A DNA stretch of 64,000 bases from Aequorivita antarctica (lineage in GTDB: Bacteria; Bacteroidota; Bacteroidia; Flavobacteriales; Flavobacteriaceae). The DNA is taken from the NCBI RefSeq assembly GCF_007997155.1, contig NZ_VORT01000003.1:124001-188000 (forward strand), read 5' to 3'. A model generated the notes under the pieces. It searched no databases and had not been told where the DNA came from. It worked only from the letters and a program-made list of their open reading frames with translations. Position numbers and translations under genes: made by a program. Shown here piece after piece: positions 29,690-37,958 of this stretch (the first letter of the stretch is position 1; each line of letters begins with the position of its first letter).

Positions 29690-30681
29690 TTTCCCTTTAT
29701 TCGTACCCAAAGATCAGTCAGCAACTTTTTGGCATCGCGCGTATCTTTTGGCTCTTCGGTAACTTTTAGTTCGTTTCCTTCTTTTTCTAGAAGAAAACTG
29801 AAAGCGTATTTCTCAGCACGTTGATCTACGCTCATCATCCCAAAACGGAGGTCGTTTAAATAGATTCCATCTTCTTTTTCAGAAATGGTATACCAGCCCT
29901 TTGTAATTTTTATAAGCCTTTGTACTTTGTCTTCTTCCTTTAAATTTCCAAGGGATTCGTGATTTTTTGGATGTGAGGAAAATTGAATCGGTTTTGAATC
30001 AAAAAAAGAATAATCGCCTATCAAAAAGGAATCTTCGGTTTCCACGTTTGCAGTCCATAAAATAGTATTCAATGGGCTGGGTTTGGTTTCCAAAGCGGAA
30101 TAGGCTATGTTTTGATTTTTTAGTGCAGTTTCAAATTTATAAAACGTAACTCCCTTTAAAACTAAGGTAAGCAACATATAAGCGCTACTTAAAATCAAAC
30201 CGAGATTATTAAATCTTCGCCTTTTAATACTTCCTCTTTTTTGAAACATCGCCAAAATCAAAAACGCTAGAAATGGCAGTGTATAAAGCGGATCGATTAC
30301 GAAAATGTTTTTATACGCCAATCGGAGGTCAAATGGCCAAAAAAGCTGTGTGCCCCAAGTGGTATGTGCGTCCAATAATGGATGCGTCACGAAACACAGA
30401 AACCAAAACCAAGACCATTCCTTTAAACTCGCGCGTTTGTCCCAAAGCGAAAGTAGCCATCCAAATAGCAGCCCGAACACGACAGCAAAAACGATGGAAT
30501 GTGTAAATCCTCGGTGGATTTCCAAAGCGGAAACAGTATCGGTAAAATAGTTTGCAATTATATCTAGATCTGGAATTGTTCCAGCAATCGCGCCTAGGAC
30601 CATTGCTTTATTGCCAATCTTTTTTCCTAAAACTGCTTCGCCAACAGCAGCGCCCAAAACTATCTGTGTTACTGAATCCAT
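29686..30681 (-). CDS. YdjM-like membrane-bound metal-dependent hydrolase
   Basis: Membrane protein of 331 residues of the LexA-regulated YdjM/DUF457 type. Family motifs: MDSVTQIVLGAAVGEAVLG, GTIPDLDII with paired acidic residues, HRGFTHS, and FVTHPLLDAHTTWGTQ with His/Asp metal-ligand candidates. Five or so hydrophobic helices occupy the first 190 residues; the last 140 are soluble. Substrate unknown. Convergent with the NTF2-like gene. Confidence 0.85.
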   Translation of the reverse strand: MDSVTQIVLGAAVGEAVLGKKIGNKAMVLGAIAGTIPDLDIIANYFTDTVSALEIHRGFTHSIVFAVVFGLLFGWLLSLWDKRASLKEWSWFWFLCFVTHPLLDAHTTWGTQLFWPFDLRLAYKNIFVIDPLYTLPFLAFLILAMFQKRGSIKRRRFNNLGLILSSAYMLLTLVLKGVTFYKFETALKNQNIAYSALETKPSPLNTILWTANVETEDSFLIGDYSFFDSKPIQFSSHPKNHESLGNLKEEDKVQRLIKITKGWYTISEKEDGIYLNDLRFGMMSVDQRAEKYAFSFLLEKEGNELKVTEEPKDTRDAKKLLTDLWVRIKGN

Positions 30682-30734
30682 TAAAAGTTAATATTTACAA
30701 TAGCCATGCCGCGAAAATACGCCCTTCTAGAGTA

Positions 30735-30768
30735 TAAAAAAAGGATGCTTTTTTAAAACATCCTTTTC
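30735..30768 (-). terminator. Terminator for the duplicated-domain secreted protein
   Basis: On the minus strand AAAAGGATG pairs with CATCCTTTT across an 11-nt loop and is followed by a T-run (A-run at 30735-30742 on the plus strand). It sits just past the stop of the gene at 30792-31616. Confidence 0.75.
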
Positions 30769-30791
30769 TTAAAATTATAATTTACGAAGTT

Positions 30792-31616
30792 CTATTTTGA
30801 AAGTTCCGCCACTAAGGTATAAGCAGCATCCCCGTGAATACCCGTGAAATACTTGCCCCATTTTTCACCTCTTTTTTTACCTGAATCTCCAGGCCAAGCT
30901 TGGCCAATCAACTCGCCATTTTTATCGAACATCTTTTCCATATCACACAAAGAATCTACAAAAAATGCTTCAATAAATTCAGTTTTGTCGCTTCCCCATG
31001 CGTGAACATTGGGATAGTAGGCTTTTATGTATTCGTTTTTTGAAAGGACTTTAGAAAAACTCTCGGCCCGCATTTCATTAAATTCCTTTTGGGAACCGTC
31101 TTCGGGAAAGGTGAAATGCGTTTTTCTAACGTACAATACTAAATCCTTGGTGTTGTTATCTGGCAATAGTTTTGCGCCGTCAATAGGAGCATAAATTTCA
31201 TCGGAATGCATTACTGAGAAATAATCATCGCGGTTTTTAAAATAGGCATCTCTTGCTTTCTCGTCTGGCCAAGCTTGTTTTGCAAGCTCCTCAGCACGAT
31301 CGGCAGCTTTATCCATTGCTTCCCAAGACGGATAGGTCTGTACGTAAAGAACTTCAGAATTGTCCGGTGTAAAAAGGTGCGTGTAATAAGATGCCGATAA
31401 AACGTATTGGTTCTTGCTTACTACTTTTTGCAGATATTCCTTTTCCAAAGCTTTCCAATCATCCATGCTGAAATCATCTTTATCCATGTTCCAGTGCATT
31501 GTAGTAACTGATAGGTATTTAGGTCGATTCGCTTCATTTTGAGCGAACACACTAAAATTCAACAGCAACATAATTGATGCTATTGCAATAAACTTAAGGT
31601 TGGTGGTTGTTTTCAT
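30792..31616 (-). CDS. Secreted protein with an internally duplicated domain
   Basis: Exported protein of 274 residues, signal peptide MKTTTNLKFIAIASIMLLLN then FSVFAQ. The mature protein is two related halves of about 110-120 residues: K-V-V-S-K-N-Q-Y ... A-K-Q-A-W-P-D ... Y-F-S-V-M-H in the first and K-V-L-S-K-N-E-Y ... I-G-Q-A-W-P-G-D ... Y-F-T-G-I-H in the second. The pattern suggests tandem ferredoxin-like (dimeric alpha-beta barrel) folds making an intramolecular dimer. I do not recognise a named family or function. Confidence 0.72.
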   Translation of the reverse strand: MKTTTNLKFIAIASIMLLLNFSVFAQNEANRPKYLSVTTMHWNMDKDDFSMDDWKALEKEYLQKVVSKNQYVLSASYYTHLFTPDNSEVLYVQTYPSWEAMDKAADRAEELAKQAWPDEKARDAYFKNRDDYFSVMHSDEIYAPIDGAKLLPDNNTKDLVLYVRKTHFTFPEDGSQKEFNEMRAESFSKVLSKNEYIKAYYPNVHAWGSDKTEFIEAFFVDSLCDMEKMFDKNGELIGQAWPGDSGKKRGEKWGKYFTGIHGDAAYTLVAELSK

Positions 31617-31786
31617 AATCCCATAAAATTAAATTAGTATAAATATTAAAATTGATTACTAAATAAAATTTTGGGGCAAGCCGAGGAGAGTAAAAAGCTA
31701 AAATGAAGAGTTTATGAGGAATAAAACTGTTTTAAAAGTAATAAAAAAATAATTACAAACAACTGTTTTTGTGATAATTATAAAAA
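31617..31786. other. AT-rich leader, original downstream flank of the MutS-like operon
   Basis: No gene seen. It contains the promoter region of the minus-strand gene at 30792-31616 and, by the direct-repeat logic of the neighbouring element, the sequence that originally followed the stop codon of the MutS-like gene. Confidence 0.4.
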
Positions 31787-31851
31787 TCAATCTACAATCT
31801 GCATTTTCTTCAGCAGAAAGGAGGCGTTCATATTTTGGCAAATTCCAGGTT
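31787..31851. repeat. Left copy of a 65-bp direct repeat (3' end of the MutS-like gene)
   Basis: Matches 34873-34937 at 62 of 65 positions, starting exactly at the stop codon (TCA on the plus strand). Translated on the minus strand it encodes the same last 20 residues as the MutS-like protein (PGICQNMNASFLLKKMQIVD, stop); all three differences (Ser TCC/TCA, Gln CAG/CAA, Val GTA/GTG) are synonymous. Similarity ends abruptly on both sides. A TTTCT-N5-AGAAA dyad at 31805-31819 could be a recombinase core. Confidence 0.92.
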
Positions 31852-31862
31852 CTATTATAAAA

Positions 31863-31949
31863 ATGGATGAAATATTAGAAAAAAGTAACAAAGAGAATTT
31901 GTTTTCAAAATTTGTGACAAAATGTAGAAAGCTGAAAAACAAATATTAA
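31863..31949 (+). CDS. Possible 28-residue small ORF in the inserted element
   Basis: ATG at 31863 opens a frame MDEILEKSNKENLFSKFVTK then CRKLKNKY, stop TAA 31947-31949. It begins 11 bp inside the left direct repeat and precedes the large P-loop gene on the same strand. It is charged and helical, but too short to judge; it could be a leader peptide, the tail of a lost gene, or chance. Confidence 0.2.
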   Translation: MDEILEKSNKENLFSKFVTKCRKLKNKY

Positions 31950-32031
31950 CCAAAACTTTAAAAACTGGCTTTGTACATGTTAATTTGATACATTTATGTC
32001 GTAATATCTAAAGTATAACGAGATTTTATGC

Positions 32032-32050
32032 TGCTTTTTAAATAAAGCAG
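32032..32050 (+). promoter_or_regulatory. Hairpin just upstream of the P-loop/TPR gene
   Basis: CTGCTTT (32032-32038) and AAAGCAG (32044-32050) form a 7-bp stem with a 5-nt loop, ending 29 bp before the ATG at 32080. It could be an operator or a translation-control element; no function is shown. Confidence 0.35.
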
Positions 32051-32079
32051 ATTGATGATTGTTAGTAATTAATATCACT

Positions 32080-34788
32080 ATGAACTTAAACGAAATACAA
32101 GATTTTATTATTAGGAATTGGCCTATTCTAACATATATCTTCGGTGGTGGCGGTGGTTTGACTTACTTAATTACACATTTAGTAAATAGAAGAAATAAAC
32201 GAAATAAAGAAAGAAAAGATTACGATTTAAAATATTGGAAAATCATAAAACCTTCGAAAAAGATTAAAAAAACGGATTTCAATGTTCCGAGAAATAATAA
32301 ATTAATTTCGCGACCGTGCGATACTGAAATTAAAAATAAAATTTTGGATAATAAACAAAATGTTATTTTAATAGGAGGAACTGAACCAAATCTAAAATAT
32401 GGAAAATCTACACTTCTTTATACAGTTCTTAAACAAAAATCTCTAAAAGAGTATGTTGTATTTATTCCAAATCTTACCACAAAAATTATATCTGAGGATG
32501 AAATCTATTTTCCTCAAAAATGGCTAGAAACTCCAAATAGTAAGTTTATCTTACTCGTAGAAAATCTAAATAATTATAAGGATAATATGCAAAGTCTCAT
32601 TATCTATTATAATTTATTACTGAAAAAATCCAAAACCTTCTTTTTCATTATTACCTCCGATTTTGATTTTGATTTTGATTGGGGAAATGTGGAAATAAAA
32701 TTTCACAAAATTAAATTAAGCCCGATTGATAGAATAAATGAGAAAGATTCAATCATAATTACTCATTTAAAAAATGTTTTTGAGACACTTGAACCAACTC
32801 CACGTAAAATACTCTCATTTCTAAATTTATATGAGGAATTAGGTTTAAATACAAATAGTAAATTTATCTATGACATTATTCATTATGATTTACTGGATAT
32901 ATCGCAAGAAGATTTCAATAATAGGCTTTTTACATTAGAAGCAATTGATTTTATTATTTGGAAAAAAGAGGAAATAAAACTAAAAAAATCAATTGTTAAC
33001 CCTGATTTTTCTAATTATGATTTAGTTAAACCTACCCATGATATAGATATTCATTTTATAGAAAACTATTTTTCTCACAATAAAAATTTCACCGGCCTTA
33101 TTTATCTATCCAGCATATATGCAGATAGAAAGAATTTTCAAAAATCAAAAAAAACATTACTTAAAATTCTTGAATTTAACCCTCGCCATACTAAAGCTAA
33201 ATATTTATTAGGAGAAGTATTATTAAAAGAATATCAAACTAATATAACTGAAAACAAATCTTATGATATTGACCTGTTAGATGAAGCAATTGATTGGTAC
33301 GAAACAACGATTAGGGAAAATAATAATTTCTATAAATATAAATTAAGTTTGGCATTTTGTTTTATTAAAAGAGGCCAATCACCCAAAAATTCAACATTTC
33401 AAAAGCTAGATTTCTTCGAAAAAGCATTGACTAAGATTGATGAAACAAAGAGTTTAATCAATTTAGACAATTATTCATTTAATTATGCCTACGCTGTTTT
33501 TTACAAAAAGTTAAAACAACCCGAAACTTCATTATCTTATTACAAGATTGTAATGGATATTAATTATTCCAAGTTCAATTATAAGTTATTTACGGAATAT
33601 GCGGAGCTACTTTATATGATTAATAAACATAATTTTAGAAAAGACTATACTGACGAAATCGAGAAATATCTATTATTGGCAGATGAAGTGAGACCTAAAA
33701 AATATTACAAAACAAACTATGTCCTAGCAAATTTTTATAATTGGAGAAGTCAGGATTCTAGGGTTAGTAAACAAGATAAAATGAATTATAAAAAATTATC
33801 TATATATAATTTTGACTTGGCCTTTGAAAATTCAGACAATAAATATTTACAGGCTCTAAAGGGAAAAGCTAAAGTTCTAATTTCCCAAAAAAAATCGGTT
33901 GAGGCTATCGAGATTTTAAAAAATGTTGTACAAGCTAATCCTAATGATTTTTATTCTCTAAAAGCAATAGGAACAGCTTATGCTAGAAAAGAAAACGTCA
34001 AAAAAGCGATATCCTATTATTTAAAAGCAATCGACAAAAGCATTTCAATGAGTTATATTAAAACCATGGAAGAAATCGAGAAATCTTTTTATCCAAAACT
34101 TTTTAAAGAACTTCAAAATTTATCGAATTATAATGAATTTATCGAATTACTTGAATCGGCCAAAAAAGAATCTATTCATATACTTGCAAAACGATTTATT
34201 GAAGATGAAATATATTTTACTCATATAGCCCAAATAAAAAATGACATAGATGAGATTACTGAACCTAATGACGCCATAGAGAATAGACTTAATTCTATAA
34301 GAAGCATGGCCGTTAGAGATTTTAAAAATAAAACTTTAGCAGTATATTTTATACGATTAGGAGATTTGGAAAAAAATAAAAAGAATAAAGTAGATTATTA
34401 TAAAAAAGCCGAAAATATTCTGTTGAATAGTTTCCGAACTCCAAATAAGAAACCACATTCTTATTATAAACATATGATAGTTATTTCAAGTAAAATATCT
34501 TTAATTGAAGAAACAGGAAATTACATTGAAATTATTAAAAAATTTGAGAAACAAATTGAATATTCCGACAATAGTTATGCGGAAATTCATTTCGAATTTG
34601 CCAAATATTTAGATTCTCTACTGAATATTAATTATGATGTTCAGACAACTTTAGATAAATGCATTGATCAATACTTAATAGCTCATAAAAAGTTTAGTTA
34701 TAAATCATATAATTATATTGAATTACAGTATTGTGAAAATAGATTAGACAAACTAAAATCTAATTTTAAAAATGGTTATAGATTATAG
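32080..34788 (+). CDS. Membrane-anchored P-loop NTPase with TPR repeats (candidate defence protein)
   Basis: 902 residues from the first ATG (an in-frame TTG at 32059 would add seven). An N-terminal transmembrane helix (~14-35, with a GGGGG run) is followed by a basic stretch. A P-loop-like GGTEPNLKYGKST lies at ~99-111: GKST is intact but the glycine normally five residues before GK is displaced. FILLVEN resembles Walker B and FFFIITSD a sensor-1 strand. A helical region follows, then TPR-like repeats from about 330 to the end (for example SVEAIEILKNVVQANPN). This layout resembles STAND NTPases, in which TPRs sense and an N-terminal module effects; here the effector would be the membrane helix. 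The gene is alone in its element and far more AT-rich than its neighbours. No exact family recognised. Confidence 0.75.
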   Translation: MNLNEIQDFIIRNWPILTYIFGGGGGLTYLITHLVNRRNKRNKERKDYDLKYWKIIKPSKKIKKTDFNVPRNNKLISRPCDTEIKNKILDNKQNVILIGGTEPNLKYGKSTLLYTVLKQKSLKEYVVFIPNLTTKIISEDEIYFPQKWLETPNSKFILLVENLNNYKDNMQSLIIYYNLLLKKSKTFFFIITSDFDFDFDWGNVEIKFHKIKLSPIDRINEKDSIIITHLKNVFETLEPTPRKILSFLNLYEELGLNTNSKFIYDIIHYDLLDISQEDFNNRLFTLEAIDFIIWKKEEIKLKKSIVNPDFSNYDLVKPTHDIDIHFIENYFSHNKNFTGLIYLSSIYADRKNFQKSKKTLLKILEFNPRHTKAKYLLGEVLLKEYQTNITENKSYDIDLLDEAIDWYETTIRENNNFYKYKLSLAFCFIKRGQSPKNSTFQKLDFFEKALTKIDETKSLINLDNYSFNYAYAVFYKKLKQPETSLSYYKIVMDINYSKFNYKLFTEYAELLYMINKHNFRKDYTDEIEKYLLLADEVRPKKYYKTNYVLANFYNWRSQDSRVSKQDKMNYKKLSIYNFDLAFENSDNKYLQALKGKAKVLISQKKSVEAIEILKNVVQANPNDFYSLKAIGTAYARKENVKKAISYYLKAIDKSISMSYIKTMEEIEKSFYPKLFKELQNLSNYNEFIELLESAKKESIHILAKRFIEDEIYFTHIAQIKNDIDEITEPNDAIENRLNSIRSMAVRDFKNKTLAVYFIRLGDLEKNKKNKVDYYKKAENILLNSFRTPNKKPHSYYKHMIVISSKISLIEETGNYIEIIKKFEKQIEYSDNSYAEIHFEFAKYLDSLLNINYDVQTTLDKCIDQYLIAHKKFSYKSYNYIELQYCENRLDKLKSNFKNGYRL

Positions 34789-34872
34789 TTCCTGAAGCAT
34801 TTCCTTTATCTCTCTATTAATGAATAATAACATTTTAACCTCTTAAATAAATATTAAATTCAAACAAGCGTT

Positions 34873-34937
34873 TCAATCCACAATTTGCATTTTCTTCAGC
34901 AGAAATGAGGCGTTCATATTTTGGCAAATTCCAGGTT
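34873..34937. repeat. Right copy of the 65-bp direct repeat, in the MutS-like gene
   Basis: Forms the functional last 21 codons plus stop of the MutS-like gene and matches 31787-31851 at 62 of 65 positions. It contains the same TTTCT-N5-AGAAA dyad (34891-34905). Confidence 0.92.
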
Positions 34938-36645
34938 TGAAGGTATAGTCGAAAAAGAGTTCGTCCTTTTCAATCCGTGCATCGAAGAAATAGTTTTTTA
35001 CTCCAGACAGTTCTTCTGCAGCAACGCAAAGACTTAGATCGTGCGTAGCGATAATTCCCGTGGAATTGCTAGCAACGAGTTTTTCAATAAATTTGCGGGA
35101 GCCAATGGCTTTGTCTATGCTGTTTGTTCCTTTCAAGATTTCATCGAGAATGATGAAATAACGATCGGTTTTTATTTCGTCAACAATAAATTTTAAACGT
35201 TTTAATTCACTGAAAAAGTAAGATTCATCATCAGTTAAACTATCCGTGGTCCGCATACTCGTAATGAGCTTTATTGGGCTGTATTCCGCTTTTTCTGCAC
35301 AAACCGGCAAGCCAATATTTCCCATTACAATTTGAAGTGATACGGTTCTCAGAAATGTACTTTTCCCTGCCATATTTGCTCCTGTAACAATGAAAAACTC
35401 TTCAGAATTAATCTGAAAATCATTGCGAACCATCGTTGCCTCTTTTAACAGCGGATGCCCAGCACCTTTCACTTTTAGAACGGGAACTTCATCGTTTATT
35501 TTTGGAAAAACATAATTGGGATGATTAAAACTGAAATTCCCCAAACTGTTGTAAGTATCAAAAAAAGTAATTGCATTGAACCAGACGGGAACGCTTTCTT
35601 TATGGGCTTTAATCCATCGTTCAATGTTATAGCTCTGTCTCAAATCGCGCAGCATAAAACCATTTGCGATAACACCGATGAGCATATTGCTTCGTTGGTC
35701 TAAAGCGTCCAAATGTTTGGCGAATTTCTTTAAAAGGTCTGAAGCCTTTATTTCTGAATTAACCACTAAATTTCTTTTTTCTGAAAGAAATTCTGAAGAA
35801 AAGTTCTCTTTTTCAATCTCCAGAATCAATTTATGAAACTGTTCAAAAGTGCTTTGAATTTTTGAAGTGTCTGAGGAAAGATCATTTACTTTTTTCAAAT
35901 AACGTCCCGAAATGGCAAGCCCTAAAAAGAACCATCCCCCGATTGCATAACCTGATACTAAATCGAGATAATTCAACACTATCAAACCAACGGAAATGAC
36001 TGAAAAAACTAATGAAACTGGCTTAATCCATTGGGGAACGAAGGTTTTATAATTTTTCAGCCAATCGGTAACCTCAGCTGCGGAAACTTCTGTTTTTACC
36101 AAAGAAGCAATAGCTGAAAACTGTTGACGCCATTTGGGCATTTCAGACAATTCGTTTATTGCTTCTTGCTTTTTTGGAATAGCATCGATTTCATTTTCAG
36201 TGAAAAGTTTCGCCAAAAAATCAGCTCCACTTTCCAAGGCAGTCCTATTTAAATATTGAAAAAAAGAACCACGTCCAAAAAGATCAATGTCCTGACTGTA
36301 GAAATGGAGCGGATTTTTATATTTTTCACCAGAAGGCAAATGATGAAAAACACGGTTCATCACGTCAAGTTCAGTTTCATTTTGCTCAATCAACTTCCTT
36401 TTCAAATCTCGCTCGTATTGCAGGCCGCTATGCTTTGAAACCAAATAAATGAATGCCGCTATTGCCAGCGCGATAATAGCAATTACAATTTTCGCGTTTC
36501 CAAAGAAAAAATAAACCCCAGCACAAGCAAGCAAAAAAACAACGAGCCTAATCGTACTCGAAACCACGAGTTTGCGTTTTATTTTTTGAAGTTCCTCGGA
36601 GTGGATTTCAATCTGTAATTTGTAAAAGTTTGACGAATTCTTCAT
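34873..36645 (-). CDS. Membrane-associated MutS-family ATPase
   Basis: Protein of 590 residues with a MutS domain V ATPase at the C-terminus: GANMAGKST (422-430, the MutS Walker A form) followed by FLRTVSLQIV, DDESYFFSELKR, FIILDEILKGTNS (Walker B) and ATHD. The N-terminus carries two hydrophobic helices (~32-50, 53-70) and another pair near 209-247, unlike canonical MutS. The mismatch-recognition domain is absent, so a role other than classical mismatch repair is likely; it belongs to the MutS-related family common in Bacteroidota. Last gene of a compact minus-strand operon, 17 bp after the MmcQ gene. Its 3' end is the insertion site of the element at 31787-34937. Confidence 0.85.
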   Translation of the reverse strand: MKNSSNFYKLQIEIHSEELQKIKRKLVVSSTIRLVVFLLACAGVYFFFGNAKIVIAIIALAIAAFIYLVSKHSGLQYERDLKRKLIEQNETELDVMNRVFHHLPSGEKYKNPLHFYSQDIDLFGRGSFFQYLNRTALESGADFLAKLFTENEIDAIPKKQEAINELSEMPKWRQQFSAIASLVKTEVSAAEVTDWLKNYKTFVPQWIKPVSLVFSVISVGLIVLNYLDLVSGYAIGGWFFLGLAISGRYLKKVNDLSSDTSKIQSTFEQFHKLILEIEKENFSSEFLSEKRNLVVNSEIKASDLLKKFAKHLDALDQRSNMLIGVIANGFMLRDLRQSYNIERWIKAHKESVPVWFNAITFFDTYNSLGNFSFNHPNYVFPKINDEVPVLKVKGAGHPLLKEATMVRNDFQINSEEFFIVTGANMAGKSTFLRTVSLQIVMGNIGLPVCAEKAEYSPIKLITSMRTTDSLTDDESYFFSELKRLKFIVDEIKTDRYFIILDEILKGTNSIDKAIGSRKFIEKLVASNSTGIIATHDLSLCVAAEELSGVKNYFFDARIEKDELFFDYTFKPGICQNMNASFLLKKMQIVD

Positions 36646-36662
36646 TTATTTTTTTTGAATTT

Positions 36663-37022
36663 TTAAAGCGAATCAAGTTCGGCTTGGAGTTTTTTTGTAA
36701 GGTTTTGCACAACCAAATCATAGGAATGATTGATCAATTCCAAAACCAGTTCGTGCGGCAAATTGATTTCCAATTCTACAGTATTCCAGTGAACTTTGCT
36801 CATATGATACCCTGGCCTGATTAGTCCGTCATATTCTTCTCGAAGCTCAATAGACCTTTCTGGGTCACATTTTAGATTGGCTTGGGCGGGATTATATTCC
36901 AAACCCGTAAGCGCAAACATTTTCCCCATTACCTTAAAGACCAATGTCTTTTCATCAAAAGGAAAAGATTCAGTTACCCCTTTTTTTGAAATGCAATAAT
37001 TCCTGAATTCTTCTATGTTCAT
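36663..37022 (-). CDS. MmcQ/YjbR family DNA-binding-fold protein
   Basis: Small cytosolic protein of 119 residues of the MmcQ/YjbR family: MNIEEFRNYCISKKGVTESF, KTLVFKVMGKMFAL, LKCDPERSIELRE and the C-terminal DLVVQNLTKK are typical. The fold is similar to DNA-binding double-psi proteins, but its role is not established. It is sandwiched in an operon, 6 bp after the transglutaminase gene and 17 bp before the MutS-like gene. Confidence 0.87.
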   Translation of the reverse strand: MNIEEFRNYCISKKGVTESFPFDEKTLVFKVMGKMFALTGLEYNPAQANLKCDPERSIELREEYDGLIRPGYHMSKVHWNTVELEINLPHELVLELINHSYDLVVQNLTKKLQAELDSL

Positions 37023-37028
37023 AATGGT

Positions 37029-37958
37029 TCAGTTTATTTTATAGCCCAAAGCAGGTTTTCCATCAAAATAGACTAGTAATGTTTTTGCCCCGATGATCAA
37101 AGGCACATTAAATTTTATTCGGTTTGCTTCCCTTTCAATTTCTTCAATGAAAATCATCTCGGTTCCATAAGAATATGAGATTTTTTTAGGGTTTGTATTT
37201 TTGATGGAAAATAAAATTTTGTCGAAATATTCGTTTTCAAAAAGCAAGCCTTTTGTTGGGAATTCAATATCCTTTGGCAACAGATTTTTCTCAATGATCA
37301 ACGGTTGTTCTGAAAACTGTTCCCTGCTTAAGATTCCATCAGAAAAAGCATCTTCATACATATCTGGATAGTGTGTTTTAATAAAAATCTCTGGTGGTGT
37401 TTTATAGTAAAAATAGCTCGGTTCCTTAATAAATTTACCATTGTATTTCCCAGCGCCCCAAGTAGCGTCAAATAGATAGGGTCTGCCGTCAATTGTAGCC
37501 ACGTTCCAAATATGGACTCGCTTAAAGGGTCTTCCAATATCTGGAAAATTGGATTTTATATCGCCACGTACCAAATAGTTTTTTATTCCCTGCTGTTCAC
37601 ACAATTTTTCAAAAAGCATGGCATATCCTTCGCAAACGGCGACACCTTTTTGAAGAGTTCGTTGAATGATTTTTCCACGAAGCTTTTCATCTTTTTCATT
37701 TCGTTCGCGATAATTTGTGAAAGTGTAATCAAACTGCTTGTATTCATCAGGTTCGTATGAAATATTCTGGATAATCCAAGTATAGATTGCTCTAACCTTA
37801 TCTTCTTCAGAAGCAAAATCACGGGCTATAAATTTTGAAAGTTTTTCTGGATTCTCAAAAGTGTTTGGATACATTGAAATGATGGCATCCACCCGTTCAT
37901 AATCTTGGGCAAGTGCCGATATGTTCAAAAAAAGAAAAAAAAGAACTAGGAGTTTCAT
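37029..37958 (-). CDS. Exported transglutaminase-like (Transglut_core) protein
   Basis: Product of 309 residues from ATG 37958, which gives a signal peptide (MKLLVLFFLFLNISALAQ) and overlaps the DUF4230 stop as ATGA (37955-37958), so translational coupling decides the start. The transglutaminase-like core has Cys109 (VAVCEGYA), His149 (VHIWN) and Asp164 (LFDATWG), a complete triad. It probably acts in the periplasm as a peptidase or protein-modifying enzyme; the substrate is unknown. Confidence 0.85.
   Translation of the reverse strand: MKLLVLFFLFLNISALAQDYERVDAIISMYPNTFENPEKLSKFIARDFASEEDKVRAIYTWIIQNISYEPDEYKQFDYTFTNYRERNEKDEKLRGKIIQRTLQKGVAVCEGYAMLFEKLCEQQGIKNYLVRGDIKSNFPDIGRPFKRVHIWNVATIDGRPYLFDATWGAGKYNGKFIKEPSYFYYKTPPEIFIKTHYPDMYEDAFSDGILSREQFSEQPLIIEKNLLPKDIEFPTKGLLFENEYFDKILFSIKNTNPKKISYSYGTEMIFIEEIEREANRIKFNVPLIIGAKTLLVYFDGKPALGYKIN

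Larger units (their letters stand above)
31787..34937. mobile_element. Small integrated element at the 3' end of the MutS-like gene
   Basis: About 3.0 kb (31852-34872) of conspicuously AT-rich DNA lies between two direct 65-bp copies of the 3' end of the MutS-like gene, the geometry left by site-specific integration into a gene end that restores the reading frame. It holds one large gene (32080-34788) and no recognisable integrase, so it must have been mobilised in trans, lost its integrase, or entered by homologous recombination. The intact gene uses the right copy; the left copy is the displaced one. Confidence 0.75.

Noticed and set aside
31788-34937. CRISPR or transposon (IS) interpretation of the 65-bp repeats
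   Set aside because: Only two copies, direct and 3 kb apart, lying in coding sequence, with no transposase and no terminal inverted repeats.
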